DNA from: Dyadobacter sp. Leaf189
Lineage (GTDB): Bacteria > Bacteroidota > Bacteroidia > Cytophagales > Spirosomataceae
Direction: 5' to 3'
Assembly: GCF_001424405.1 (NCBI RefSeq)
Contig: NZ_LMPS01000001.1
Span: 1,361,999-1,425,998, forward strand
DNA length: 64,000 nucleotides
The notes beneath the pieces are model-generated. The model saw only the letters and a program-made list of their open reading frames with translations. It searched no databases and was not told the DNA's origin. Both the position numbers and the translations under genes were made by a program. Shown one piece after another: positions 1 to 9,089 of this stretch (position 1 is its first letter; every line of letters starts with the position of its first letter).

Positions 1-28
1 CAAAGCGATTCTCCAGCGGTTTAAAAGT

Positions 29-36
29 TACCTTTG
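29..36 (+). promoter_or_regulatory. Bacteroidota -7 promoter element before the GSCFA gene
   Basis: TACCTTTG matches the TAnnTTTG consensus of the Bacteroidota primary sigma factor exactly. The -33 TTG is not clear. Its position rules against the upstream ATG at 38 as the usual start. Confidence 0.5.
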
Positions 37-58
37 TATGCCCGGACTCAATGTTGTT

Positions 59-1060
59 ATGAAAGAAATCAAATTCAGTACAGAAGTAGAAATTGCCGCT
101 TCCGAATGGAAGATGGACCACCAGTCGAAAGTCCTGACGCTCGGATCCTGCTTTGCGGATGTTCTGGGTCAGCAGCTTGCAGGCTATAAATTCCCGGTGC
201 TTAACAATCCCCTGGGGACGATTTTTAACCCGCTTACCATCGCCAAAACAATTGATTCAGCCATTGAAGAGCGGTATCCGGCTTCTGAGTTGTTCATGAA
301 AACAGAAGATGATATCTGGTTACACCACGATTTTCACTCTTCGCAATGGGCGGGCAGTCAGTCAGAGCTGGAAACCAATATCAAGTCGCATTTAATGGAA
401 GTCGGTGCTTTCCTGAAAGAGGCCGATCTGCTTGTGATCACACTTGGCACTGCGTACGCTTACAGGCACAAGGCCAGCAACATGATCATCGGCAATTGCC
501 ACAAGCTCCCTGCAGACCAGTTTATTAAGGAGCTCCTGCATCCTGATCAGATCATCAAGGCAATGGAGCCCCTTGTACAGAAACTGCTGATGTTCCGCAG
601 GAACCTACGCATTGTCCTGACTGTAAGCCCTGTCCGTCATACGAAAGATACTTTGCCGCTTAACCAGGTTAGTAAGTCCATACTGAGGCTCGTTTGTCAC
701 CGGCTTTGCGAGAAGTATAAGCACATCAGCTACTTTCCATCGTACGAGATTATGGTGGACGAGCTGCGTGACTACCGTTTTTATGAACCCGATCTGATCC
801 ATCCCAGCAAAATCGCGGAAGATTATATATTTAATGCATTTGCAAAGACCTATGTTGCCTCCGATTCGCAGGATTTAATGCGTCAATGGGATAAAATCAT
901 GTTGACGCTCAACCACCGTCCACTGCATGGATTCTCGAAAACGCATTTGAAATTTTTGAAAACGCTTTGGAGCAAGCTGAATGAAGTTTCACGAAAAATT
1001 GACGTCACAGAAGAGATGAATGAGGTAGAAAGGAGAATTGGAGAATTTCCCGTTTCATAA
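59..1060 (+). CDS. GSCFA domain protein
   Basis: Encodes about 333 residues. The family-defining motif LTLGSCFADVLG lies near residues 28-39, followed by NPLGTIFNP, TLGTAYAYRH and TVSPVRHTKD. GSCFA proteins are widespread in Bacteroidota and resemble SGNH/GDSL hydrolases: GSC would hold the nucleophile and a late D-x-x-H, here DLIHPS, the acid and base. The actual substrate is not established. There is no signal peptide, so it should be cytoplasmic. An ATG at 38 is in frame, but a -7 element TACCTTTG sits at 29-36, so transcription should begin at or after it; the ATG at 59 is preferred. The gene stands alone before the Mrp gene. Confidence 0.85.
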   Translation: MKEIKFSTEVEIAASEWKMDHQSKVLTLGSCFADVLGQQLAGYKFPVLNNPLGTIFNPLTIAKTIDSAIEERYPASELFMKTEDDIWLHHDFHSSQWAGSQSELETNIKSHLMEVGAFLKEADLLVITLGTAYAYRHKASNMIIGNCHKLPADQFIKELLHPDQIIKAMEPLVQKLLMFRRNLRIVLTVSPVRHTKDTLPLNQVSKSILRLVCHRLCEKYKHISYFPSYEIMVDELRDYRFYEPDLIHPSKIAEDYIFNAFAKTYVASDSQDLMRQWDKIMLTLNHRPLHGFSKTHLKFLKTLWSKLNEVSRKIDVTEEMNEVERRIGEFPVS

Positions 1061-1119
1061 CAAACTCAAAGACCATTTTCTGTGTTGGATAGAATTAGTT
1101 AAGGTCCTCAACCATCGTA

Positions 1120-2226
1120 ATGGGAGAATTTACAATCAATAAAGAAAAAGTATTACAGGCGCTAAGTACTGTCGAAGAGCCGGATTTGAAAAAAGACCTG
1201 GTGACACTCGGTATGATCCAGGATATTGAGATCGGAGTTAATCAGGTTCATTTTACAGTTGTTTTAACAACCCCCGCCTGCCCCCTCAAGGAACTGATCA
1301 GAAGGAATTGCGAGAATGCGATCCACGAACATCTGAGTCCTGATGTTGAGGTAATTATCAAGCTTACAGCGAATGTAACCTCTACGCGGCAAACAGGTCC
1401 GCTGATTCCCGGTGTGAAAAATGTGATCGCTATTTCGTCCGGTAAGGGTGGAGTAGGGAAATCTACCGTGACCGCAAACCTGGCCATGGCACTTCACCGT
1501 TCGGGTGCGAAGGTAGGGATTATCGATGCTGATATTTTTGGCCCGTCTATCCCGGTGATGTTCGGCGCTGAAAACATGCAGCCGACCATTACTCCGAAAG
1601 ACGGAAAAAATTACATCAACCCGATCCGGCAATATGGGATTAAAATGATCTCAATCGGATTTTTGACTCCGCCTGACAGCGCAGTTGTGTGGCGCGGACC
1701 CATGGCGAGCCAGGCTTTGAAACAATTTTTTGCAGATACTGACTGGGGAGATCTCGACTATCTGCTGATCGACCTGCCGCCAGGTACCAGTGATATCCAC
1801 CTTACCCTCGTGCAAACAGTGCCGGTAACGGGAGCAGTAGTGGTTACTACCCCGCAAAAGGTAGCGCTGGCAGACGCAATGAAGGGTTTGGCGATGTTCA
1901 AACAACCACAGATCAATGTCCCCATTTTAGGGATTGTAGAAAATATGGCGTGGTTTACGCCGGAAGAATTGCCGGATCACCAGTACTTCATTTTTGGAGA
2001 AGGTGGCGGGCAGAAGCTGGCAGATAAATTCGATGTGCCGCTGCTGGGCCAGATACCGCTTGTGCAGGGGATAAGAGAGGCAGGAGATGAGGGAAGGCCC
2101 GCTGTAATGAATACAAACCCGATTGTTAACGATGCATTCAGGGACACGGCAGAAGCCCTCGCGCAGCAGGTTGCAATCCGCAATGCGAATAAAGATAAGA
2201 CTGTTCCTGTCGAGATTCAGGTTTGA
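1120..2226 (+). CDS. mrp: Mrp/ApbC/NBP35-type iron-sulfur carrier P-loop ATPase
   Basis: A 368-residue protein. An N-terminal MIP18/DUF59 domain covers about residues 5-80 and includes TTPACPLKE. It is followed by a deviant Walker A ATPase with SGKGGVGKST near residue 107, DADIFGPSIP and DLPPGTSDIHLT. Family members bind and transfer Fe-S clusters to apoproteins in the cytoplasm. The downstream neighbour is a NifU C-terminal-domain scaffold, which supports an Fe-S role. Oddity: the CxxC pair that bridges a cluster in typical Mrp/ApbC after the ENM motif is absent; the sequence there reads VENMAWFTPEELPDHQ. The start is the only sensible ATG. Confidence 0.93.
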   Translation: MGEFTINKEKVLQALSTVEEPDLKKDLVTLGMIQDIEIGVNQVHFTVVLTTPACPLKELIRRNCENAIHEHLSPDVEVIIKLTANVTSTRQTGPLIPGVKNVIAISSGKGGVGKSTVTANLAMALHRSGAKVGIIDADIFGPSIPVMFGAENMQPTITPKDGKNYINPIRQYGIKMISIGFLTPPDSAVVWRGPMASQALKQFFADTDWGDLDYLLIDLPPGTSDIHLTLVQTVPVTGAVVVTTPQKVALADAMKGLAMFKQPQINVPILGIVENMAWFTPEELPDHQYFIFGEGGGQKLADKFDVPLLGQIPLVQGIREAGDEGRPAVMNTNPIVNDAFRDTAEALAQQVAIRNANKDKTVPVEIQV

Positions 2227-2295
2227 TTTCGGGCCTGATTAGGATTTGATTTTTTGAATATTATCTTGCATCTTAGCAAATACATAATAGAACCA

Positions 2296-2553
2296 ATGGA
2301 TTCCAAAGAAAAAACATTAGAACTTATTGAGCAGGCACTGGAATCAGTGCGGCCCTATTTGCATGCTGACGGTGGTGATGTGAAACTTGTTGAATTGACT
2401 GATGATAACATTGTGAAGCTTGAATTGCAGGGATCTTGCCAAAGCTGCCCAATGAGCGCTATGACGTTTCGTGCGGGTCTTGAAGAGTCAATTCGTAAAG
2501 CAGTACCTTACATTAACAAGGTTGTTTCCGTAAACGTACCGGCGCTGGCTTAA
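2296..2553 (+). CDS. NifU C-terminal-domain Fe-S scaffold protein
   Basis: An 85-residue protein containing only the NifU C-terminal domain: LHADGGDVKLVE near residue 20 and the cluster-binding GSCQSCPMSAMTF. Proteins of this type (Nfu) carry a 4Fe-4S cluster between two subunits and deliver it to targets. The frame is open from a TTG at 2254, but the ATG at 2296 begins MDSKEKTLELIEQAL, which matches the normal domain start. It follows the Mrp gene by about 70 bp and ends before a strong terminator, so the two probably act in the same maturation pathway. Confidence 0.9.
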   Translation: MDSKEKTLELIEQALESVRPYLHADGGDVKLVELTDDNIVKLELQGSCQSCPMSAMTFRAGLEESIRKAVPYINKVVSVNVPALA

Positions 2554-2577
2554 CTGTCAGATCTATATAAAATCATT

Positions 2578-2620
2578 GAAAAAGGCAGTTCTCAGCAAAG
2601 GGAGCTGCCTTTTGCTGTTT
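2578..2620 (+). terminator. Rho-independent terminator after the nfu-like gene
   Basis: A ten-bp stem (AAAGGCAGTT at 2581-2590 with AGCTGCCTTT at 2604-2613, one G-U pair) followed by a T-rich tail. Confidence 0.8.
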
Positions 2621-2646
2621 TAAACCTGCCAGTTTTTTCATACAGA

Positions 2647-2677
2647 TTGATTCCTCCCAAATAGTAGCTTATCTTGC
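2647..2677 (+). promoter_or_regulatory. Promoter of the D-Ala ligase-like gene
   Basis: TTG at 2647-2649, 20 bp spacer, TATCTTGC at 2670-2677. This is close to the Bacteroidota TTG / TAnnTTTG pattern. It overlaps an in-frame TTG at 2674, excluding that codon as the start and favouring the ATG at 2707. Confidence 0.55.
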
Positions 2678-2706
2678 GCGTGTTGAATAAAAACCGGGAT
2701 TATACT

Positions 2707-4422
2707 ATGCGTATCGGAATATTTTTTGGAGGCCCTTCACGAGAAAGAGAGATATCATTTGCAGGTGGAAAAACAGCTTTTGAGTACCTCGACAAGTCAC
2801 TTTTTGAGCCAATACCTGTATTTGTTGACAGTTTTGGCCGATTTGTCCTGCTTGAAAAGCAACTGATGTATTCCAGTGAAATACGCGAGTTCTATCCACC
2901 CAAATCACACCAGAAAGCAGGCTTCAAAACCTATATAGAATCTTTTCCCGAGCTCGCTTCTGAGCCATTGCCGCCTGAGCTGGGTAGGATCATCTCACCC
3001 GCAGAATTCAAAAACCATTTCGATTTCGCATTTCTCGCCATGCACGGCCCTGACTGCGAGGATGGCGCCATTCAGGGTTTGCTGGAATGGTATAAAATCC
3101 CTTATAGCGGCCCGGGATTGATGGGATCTGCGGTGGGTATTGATAAAATTTTACAAAATGAAATGATTGCGCTGGTCAATGGACAGCAGAAGAAAAGCTG
3201 GACACTGACTTACAAGAGCTGGATCCCGGACGAATATCCGTTGTTGTTCCAGGTACTTAAAAAGCATCTCGGCCTGCCGCTGGTGATCAAGGCGCCGCAC
3301 CAGGGTTCGTCCATCGGCGTGGCGATCGTGAAAGAGGATTCGCTTGAAGAATTTATCTCCGCAGTGAACCAGTGTTTTTTCAGGATTGAGCTCGAAGCTG
3401 CTACCTGGAAATCTTTCGGAAGTGCCGAGAAGCAAGCCTGGGGACAGAAGATAGCCAACCTGGATGAGGGCATCGGCTTTCCGGTAGTATTAACAGACAA
3501 AACCATTTATCATCCTGCCGAACTGATCGCTGAGCTGGATACCTACTTTGCTGCGGGCAATGCATCGGCAGCATTAAGCAGCTCGAATGCGGAAGACCAG
3601 GTGCTCGTAGAGGAATATATCAATGGACAGGAGTTTTCGTGCGGCTGCATTCAATTTGACGACGGAAAGCCACTTGCATTGCCGCCGAGTGAGGTGATCA
3701 AAATGGTACAGGTTTTTGATTTTAATGCCAAATACAAGCCCGGCGCCAGCCGTAAGCGCATTCCCGTTGATACTTCACTTGAAAAAAATCAGGAAATCCA
3801 GCAGGTAATCGCACAGGTTTTTGAGCAGCTCGGAATCGATGTATGTGTGCGTATCGACGGTTTTCTGACCGAGGACGGACGCATTCTGCTTCATGATCCT
3901 AATACGATTCCGGGTATGTCGCCGACCTCTTTTATATTCAAACAAATGGCCGAAATCGGGCTGAATGTAACGCAGGCACTTACTTACCTCGTTCGCCAGT
4001 CTATCCGTGAACGGATCAGAACGGGCAAAAACACCTGGGCGCTTCGTGCTTTGCTTGCCGGGCTCGACGAGAAGATCAATGCAAACAATGCGATTGCAAA
4101 GCCGGTTGAGTACATCGTTTTCGGTGCTACGGACGAAGAGTATATCAATGCCCGTCTTCGTTTTGGCGCACTGAATGCACAGGGAACTACGCAGCCCGTG
4201 CCCGTTTTGAAAGCAAGCGACGGACAAATTTACAAACTTACCACCCCGCTTATGTTCAAAGAATATGTAACGGAAGTAGAGGCACTGCTGAAAGTGGAAC
4301 GCCACCCGTTACTTTCTGAAACATCTGCCCGTGCAGAGCAGCTAACGCGGTTTTACGCAGGCAACGTTTCCTTCGAGGTATCGTCCTATCCCGACCTGGC
4401 AGCGATGCAATTAAATGCCTGA
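2707..4422 (+). CDS. Oversized D-alanine-D-alanine ligase-like ATP-grasp protein
   Basis: A 571-residue protein. The N-terminus IFFGGPSREREISFAGG matches the Ddl N-terminal domain. FLAMHGPDCEDGAIQG, SGPGLMGSAVGIDK, IKAPHQGSSIGV and the C-terminal metal loop LLHDPNTIPGMSP follow in normal Ddl order. Typical Ddl proteins are 310-370 residues. This one has an insert of roughly 80 residues inside the ATP-grasp fold (about residues 225-300) and about 150 extra residues after the ligase core. The usual Glu of the E-x-N metal site appears as Asp in HDPN. It could be a true Ddl or a paralogue making another amide or dipeptide bond. No signal peptide; cytoplasmic. It stands alone behind its own promoter. 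Confidence 0.75.
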   Translation: MRIGIFFGGPSREREISFAGGKTAFEYLDKSLFEPIPVFVDSFGRFVLLEKQLMYSSEIREFYPPKSHQKAGFKTYIESFPELASEPLPPELGRIISPAEFKNHFDFAFLAMHGPDCEDGAIQGLLEWYKIPYSGPGLMGSAVGIDKILQNEMIALVNGQQKKSWTLTYKSWIPDEYPLLFQVLKKHLGLPLVIKAPHQGSSIGVAIVKEDSLEEFISAVNQCFFRIELEAATWKSFGSAEKQAWGQKIANLDEGIGFPVVLTDKTIYHPAELIAELDTYFAAGNASAALSSSNAEDQVLVEEYINGQEFSCGCIQFDDGKPLALPPSEVIKMVQVFDFNAKYKPGASRKRIPVDTSLEKNQEIQQVIAQVFEQLGIDVCVRIDGFLTEDGRILLHDPNTIPGMSPTSFIFKQMAEIGLNVTQALTYLVRQSIRERIRTGKNTWALRALLAGLDEKINANNAIAKPVEYIVFGATDEEYINARLRFGALNAQGTTQPVPVLKASDGQIYKLTTPLMFKEYVTEVEALLKVERHPLLSETSARAEQLTRFYAGNVSFEVSSYPDLAAMQLNA

Positions 4423-4534
4423 TAGGATTGCGGGTTTTCAATTTTCTACCTGTTTTTGGTGTTTTTGGTGACCGGTTTTTTAAATTGGGTAGATTTTACA
4501 ACGAGATTCATTCCTTTCGATAACATAAATATTA

Positions 4535-7237
4535 ATGGCAAACGGCGCTGAAAAGGTAAGATTAAGCCTTCAAAAGGATAATAAGGGATGGAAGAAATGG
4601 GGGCCTTATTTGTCCGAACGCCAGTGGGGAACTGTAAGGGAAGATTACAGCGGAAACGGTGATGCCTGGAATTACATTACCCACGAAATGGCTTTGTCAA
4701 AAGCATACAGGTGGGGCGAAGACGGAATTGGCGGGTTTTCTGATAATAAGCAGCATATCTGCCTTTCCTTCGGTTTTTGGAACCATAAAGACAAGATTTT
4801 AAAAGAGCGGATATTCGGACTTACCAACAGGGAGTCTAACCACGGTGAAGATGTGAAGGAAATGTACTATTATCTCGATAGTACCCCCACGCATTCTTAC
4901 ACTAAAATGCTCTACAAATACCCGCAGCAGCTTTTTCCTTACGACAAGCTGCGCCAGGAAAACGGCCGACGGGGAAAGCAGGATCCTGAATACGAAATCA
5001 TGGATACTGGCGTCTTTGAAAATGACGATTACTTTGACATCTTCATCGAGCACGCGAAGGCAGATGAGGAAGATATCATGATGAAAGTCACGGTATTTAA
5101 CCGCGGCCCGGTAGATGCTCCGATTACCGTGTTACCTACCATTATGTTCCGGAATACGTGGTCGTGGGGTTATGAAGCCTTCAATTACAAACCGATCATG
5201 AACGGCATTTCTAACCGTTTGGTAGAAGTGACGCACCGGAAGCACGGGAAATACAACCTTTACCTGGATAATGCCGACGAGCTGCTGTTTTGTGAGAATG
5301 AAACAAACTTCAAAAAGCTATACGGTACTGCCAATAACACAGCTTATCCGAAAGACGGGATCAACGATTATATTGTATCGGGAGGCAAAACGAACACAGT
5401 TAATCCTAATCACATTGGTACCAAAGCTTCTGCCCGGTTTACCCGCACGGTAAAAGCAGGCAGCAGCGAAGTATTCCGTTTGCGGTTTGTTAACCACACC
5501 ATTTCTGAGCCTTTCGGTGGTTTTGAAGATCTTTTTGCAAAGCGGATCCGCGAGGCTGACGAGTTTTATGACGACTTGCAGCGTGATGTTTCTGATGCTG
5601 ATTTAAGGTCCATTCAGCGCCAGGCTTATGCCGGAATGCTTTGGAGCAAGCAGTTTTATTACTACAATGTATACGAGTGGCTGAAAGGTGATCCTGCTCA
5701 GCCCGGACCTAATCAGGGACGAAAATGGGGCCGTAACTCGGGCTGGAAGCATTTGTATGCGGCAAATATCATTTCAATGCCCGACAAATGGGAGTACCCG
5801 TGGTTTGCAGCCTGGGATCTGGCATTCCATTGCGTGCCGCTTGCGAGGGTAGACGCGGATTTTGCCAAAAGACAGCTCGAAATCCTGCTCCGCGAGTACT
5901 ATATGCACCCCAACGGGCAGATACCTGCTTATGAATGGAATTTTTCAGATGTGAACCCGCCAGTTCACGGCTGGGCTACCTGGAAAGTGTATGAGATAGA
6001 CCGTGAGCAGAACAATGGAGTAGGGGATATCCAGTTTCTTGAAAAGATATTTCACAAACTGCTCCTGAACTTTACCTGGTGGGTCAACCAGAAGGATGAT
6101 ACCGGGAACAATATTTTTAGCGGCGGGTTCCTAGGGCTGGATAATATCGGGGTGTTCGACAGATCTACTCCAATGCCTTTTGGCGGAAAGCTGCAACAGG
6201 CTGATGCAACGGGCTGGATGGCGATGTACACGCTGAATATGCTTCGGATTTCGGTTGAAGTGGCGCTTGTTCATCCCGTGTACCAGGATATGGCGTCTAA
6301 ATTCTTCGAGCACTTCCTGCATATTGCGGGTGCAATGGAATCCATTGGCGGGAAGAATTCGTCGATCAGCTTGTGGGATGAGGAAGACCAGTTTTACTAT
6401 GACGTGATCCACATTCCGAATGGACAGAGTATCCTGCTGAAAGTCAGGTCGATTGTGGGATTGATACCACTTTTTGCAGTCGAAATCCTTGATCCTCAGA
6501 ACCTGGATAAATTGCCTGTTTTTAAAAGGAGGGTTGAATGGGTACTGGCTAACAGGCCTGACCTGGCAAGATTGATATCGCGCTGGTTTGAGTCTGGCAA
6601 AGGTGAAAACCGCTTGCTATCGATCCTGCGCGGCCACCGGATGAAAATGATCATGAAGAGAATGCTCGACGAGAGTGAATTCCTTTCAGATTACGGTGTA
6701 CGTGCGTTGTCCAAATACCACGAGCAGAACCCTTACAAGTTTTATATCAACGGCGAGGTTTTACAGGTAGATTATACCCCGGCGGAGGCACTTACCGATA
6801 TTATGGGAGGTAATTCCAACTGGCGCGGACCGATCTGGTTTCCATTGAACTACCTCATTTTTGACTCGCTGATGAAATTCCATGCTTATTATGGCGAGGA
6901 TTTTATGGTAGAGTATCCTACCAATTCGGGTAACCTGGCGACTATTAAAGAAGCGGCTGTGGCAATTGCCTGTCGGTTGATAGACATTTTCAAGAAGGAT
7001 ACCGAAGGAAACCGGGCAGTTTACGGGCACGATCAGAAGATGCAAAAGGACAACAACTTCAATGATCACGTGCTGTTTTATGAATATTTTCATGGGGACA
7101 ATGGTCGTGGCTGCGGCGCCAGTCACCAGACCGGATGGACGGGGCTTGTTGCAGAATTGATCCACAAAACCGCGAAAGAAACAGTTAAAGAAGACGCGAC
7201 CGAAGAAGCCGGCGTCGACAAAAAATCACTGGTATAA
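4535..7237 (+). CDS. GH63/MGH1-like glycoside hydrolase
   Basis: A 900-residue protein without a signal peptide, hence cytoplasmic. Its second half carries the (alpha/alpha)6 toroid of GH63-type enzymes: WEYPWFAAWDLAFHC, PVHGWATWKVYEID, FSGGFLGLDNIGVFDRS (the Asp of LDNIG is the likely general acid) and GASHQTGWTGLV near the end. Relatives act on alpha-glucosides, alpha-mannosides or glucosylglycerate-type solutes, so the substrate is open. A phosphohexomutase gene starts 30 bp downstream in the same direction, suggesting a short operon that turns a released sugar into central metabolites. The C-terminus is charged and unconserved-looking. Confidence 0.82.
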   Translation: MANGAEKVRLSLQKDNKGWKKWGPYLSERQWGTVREDYSGNGDAWNYITHEMALSKAYRWGEDGIGGFSDNKQHICLSFGFWNHKDKILKERIFGLTNRESNHGEDVKEMYYYLDSTPTHSYTKMLYKYPQQLFPYDKLRQENGRRGKQDPEYEIMDTGVFENDDYFDIFIEHAKADEEDIMMKVTVFNRGPVDAPITVLPTIMFRNTWSWGYEAFNYKPIMNGISNRLVEVTHRKHGKYNLYLDNADELLFCENETNFKKLYGTANNTAYPKDGINDYIVSGGKTNTVNPNHIGTKASARFTRTVKAGSSEVFRLRFVNHTISEPFGGFEDLFAKRIREADEFYDDLQRDVSDADLRSIQRQAYAGMLWSKQFYYYNVYEWLKGDPAQPGPNQGRKWGRNSGWKHLYAANIISMPDKWEYPWFAAWDLAFHCVPLARVDADFAKRQLEILLREYYMHPNGQIPAYEWNFSDVNPPVHGWATWKVYEIDREQNNGVGDIQFLEKIFHKLLLNFTWWVNQKDDTGNNIFSGGFLGLDNIGVFDRSTPMPFGGKLQQADATGWMAMYTLNMLRISVEVALVHPVYQDMASKFFEHFLHIAGAMESIGGKNSSISLWDEEDQFYYDVIHIPNGQSILLKVRSIVGLIPLFAVEILDPQNLDKLPVFKRRVEWVLANRPDLARLISRWFESGKGENRLLSILRGHRMKMIMKRMLDESEFLSDYGVRALSKYHEQNPYKFYINGEVLQVDYTPAEALTDIMGGNSNWRGPIWFPLNYLIFDSLMKFHAYYGEDFMVEYPTNSGNLATIKEAAVAIACRLIDIFKKDTEGNRAVYGHDQKMQKDNNFNDHVLFYEYFHGDNGRGCGASHQTGWTGLVAELIHKTAKETVKEDATEEAGVDKKSLV

Positions 7238-7267
7238 GTTTAAAATCAAATCATACTTCAACTACTT

Positions 7268-9031
7268 ATGACTGCAAATCTAGAACCGAGTGTAATGGCC
7301 AAAGTAAACAGCTGGCTAAGCGGTGATTACGATATCGATACGAAACAATCCATTCAGCAACTGATAGATGAAGGAAATGATACCGAGCTGACGGATGCAT
7401 TTTATAAAGACCTTGAATTCGGGACCGGCGGACTTCGTGGATTGATCGGGATTGGGTCAAACAGAATGAACCGCTACACAGTCGGTACTGCCACGCAGGG
7501 ATTAGCTAACTATCTGAACAAAGCTTTTCCTGGCGAAGAGATCAAAGTGGCGATTGCACACGACAGCCGCATTAAGTCTGACGAATTTGCACGCATTATC
7601 GCAGATATTTTCTCAGCAAACGGGATCAGCGTATATCTGTTTGAATCGTTACGCCCTACGCCGGAGCTTTCTTTCGCGATCCGCGAGCTGGGTTGCAAAA
7701 GCGGGGTGGTAGTAACAGCTTCTCACAACCCGAAAGAATACAACGGATACAAAGCTTACTGGGACGATGGTTCTCAGGTAGTTGCGCCGCATGATACCAA
7801 TATCATCGGGGAAGTGAATGCAATCCAGTCGATTGACGAAGTTAAGTTCGACGGAGATGCTTCCAAAATCACGAAAATCGGTACTGAAATCGATGAAAAA
7901 TATATTAACCATATTCTTTCATTGTCCATTTCGAAAGACGCGCTGGCCCGTCAGAAAGATCTGAAAATTGTCTATACTCCGTTGCACGGAACTGGTGTTA
8001 CATTGGTTCCGAACTTACTCGCAAAAATGGGTTTTGAGGCAGTGACGGTGATTGAAGAACAAGCTGAGCCAAAAGGTAACGGGCAGTTTCCTACTGTCGT
8101 TTACCCAAACCCGGAGGAAAGCGAAGCGATGTCCAAGGCAGTTGAAAAAGCAAAAGAGATCGACGCTGATCTTGTAATGGGAACTGACCCGGATGCCGAC
8201 AGGGTAGGTATCGCAGTGAAGAACCACCACGGCGAAATCCAGCTTTTGAATGGAAACCAGACAGCGAGCGTATTGATCTATTATCTCTTGAATGCGTGGA
8301 AAGATGCAGGTAAGCTGACAGGTACACAGTTCGTCTGCAAAACGATCGTGACCACTGATTTGATCGACAAAATGGCGGCGGCTTTCGACGTCAACTGTTA
8401 TAATACCCTGACCGGATTCAAGTATATCGCCCAGGTAATCAGGGAAAAAGAGGGTGTAGAGCAGTTTATCGGCGGTGGCGAAGAGAGTTATGGTTACCTG
8501 ATCGGTGACGCTGTGCGTGATAAAGATGCGATCGCTTCCTGTGCAATGATCGCCGAGCTGACTGCTTACGCGAAAGACAAAGGTCTGAGCCTTTTTGATA
8601 TGTTAATGGAAATCTACAAGCAATTCGGTTTCTACTACGAAGGGCTGATCTCATTGACTAAAAAGGGAAAAACCGGTGCCGATGAAATTCAACAGATGAT
8701 GGCCGATTTCAGGGCAAATCCACCAAAAACAATCGCAGGCTCGCCGGTAATCAGAATGGACGATTACAAAGCATTGACTACAACAGATTTCGCAAGCGGA
8801 ACTACCAGCTCCATTCCTTCCGGTGAAATGGGAATTGAGCCTTCAAACGTATTGCAGTTCTTCACTGAGGACGGTACCAAATTCACCTGCCGCCCCTCAG
8901 GTACAGAGCCAAAGATCAAGTTCTACGTGGGAGTACGCGCCGCTTTGGAAAGAAATGAAGATTTCGACAGCGTTTATGCTTCTTTGAAAGAGAAAGTGAA
9001 AGCGATCGGTGAAGAGCTGAATTTGAAGTAG
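7268..9031 (+). CDS. Phosphoglucomutase/phosphomannomutase
   Basis: A 587-residue alpha-D-phosphohexomutase, the usual length for the long bacterial and eukaryote-like phosphoglucomutases. Motifs in order: RGLIGIGSNRMN near residue 55, the phosphoserine loop TASHNPKEYNGYK, the metal loop DPDADRVG, the sugar-binding GGGEESYGY, and the phosphate-binding RPSGTEPKIKFY near the C-terminus. All catalytic elements are present. It should interconvert glucose-1-phosphate and glucose-6-phosphate (or the mannose equivalents). Tightly linked to the upstream GH63-like gene and closed by a strong terminator. Confidence 0.93.
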   Translation: MTANLEPSVMAKVNSWLSGDYDIDTKQSIQQLIDEGNDTELTDAFYKDLEFGTGGLRGLIGIGSNRMNRYTVGTATQGLANYLNKAFPGEEIKVAIAHDSRIKSDEFARIIADIFSANGISVYLFESLRPTPELSFAIRELGCKSGVVVTASHNPKEYNGYKAYWDDGSQVVAPHDTNIIGEVNAIQSIDEVKFDGDASKITKIGTEIDEKYINHILSLSISKDALARQKDLKIVYTPLHGTGVTLVPNLLAKMGFEAVTVIEEQAEPKGNGQFPTVVYPNPEESEAMSKAVEKAKEIDADLVMGTDPDADRVGIAVKNHHGEIQLLNGNQTASVLIYYLLNAWKDAGKLTGTQFVCKTIVTTDLIDKMAAAFDVNCYNTLTGFKYIAQVIREKEGVEQFIGGGEESYGYLIGDAVRDKDAIASCAMIAELTAYAKDKGLSLFDMLMEIYKQFGFYYEGLISLTKKGKTGADEIQQMMADFRANPPKTIAGSPVIRMDDYKALTTTDFASGTTSSIPSGEMGIEPSNVLQFFTEDGTKFTCRPSGTEPKIKFYVGVRAALERNEDFDSVYASLKEKVKAIGEELNLK

Positions 9032-9051
9032 CTTTTATTAGTAAGTATATA

Positions 9052-9089
9052 AATGAAGGCGGCCCATTTGAGCCGCCTTCATTATTTTT
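9052..9089. terminator. Bidirectional terminator
   Basis: A perfect 12-bp stem (AATGAAGGCGGC at 9052-9063 with GCCGCCTTCATT at 9072-9083) and an 8-nt loop, followed by TTATTTTTT on the + strand. It ends the phosphohexomutase gene. It also overlaps the stop codon of the - strand ORF at 9082. Confidence 0.88.

Noticed and set aside
38..58. ATG at 38 as start of the GSCFA gene
   Set aside because: Directly follows a TACCTTTG promoter element, so it would lie upstream of or at the transcript start.
2674..2706. Upstream TTG start for the D-Ala ligase-like gene
   Set aside because: The codon lies inside the promoter's TATCTTGC box; the ATG at 2707 gives the normal Ddl N-terminus.
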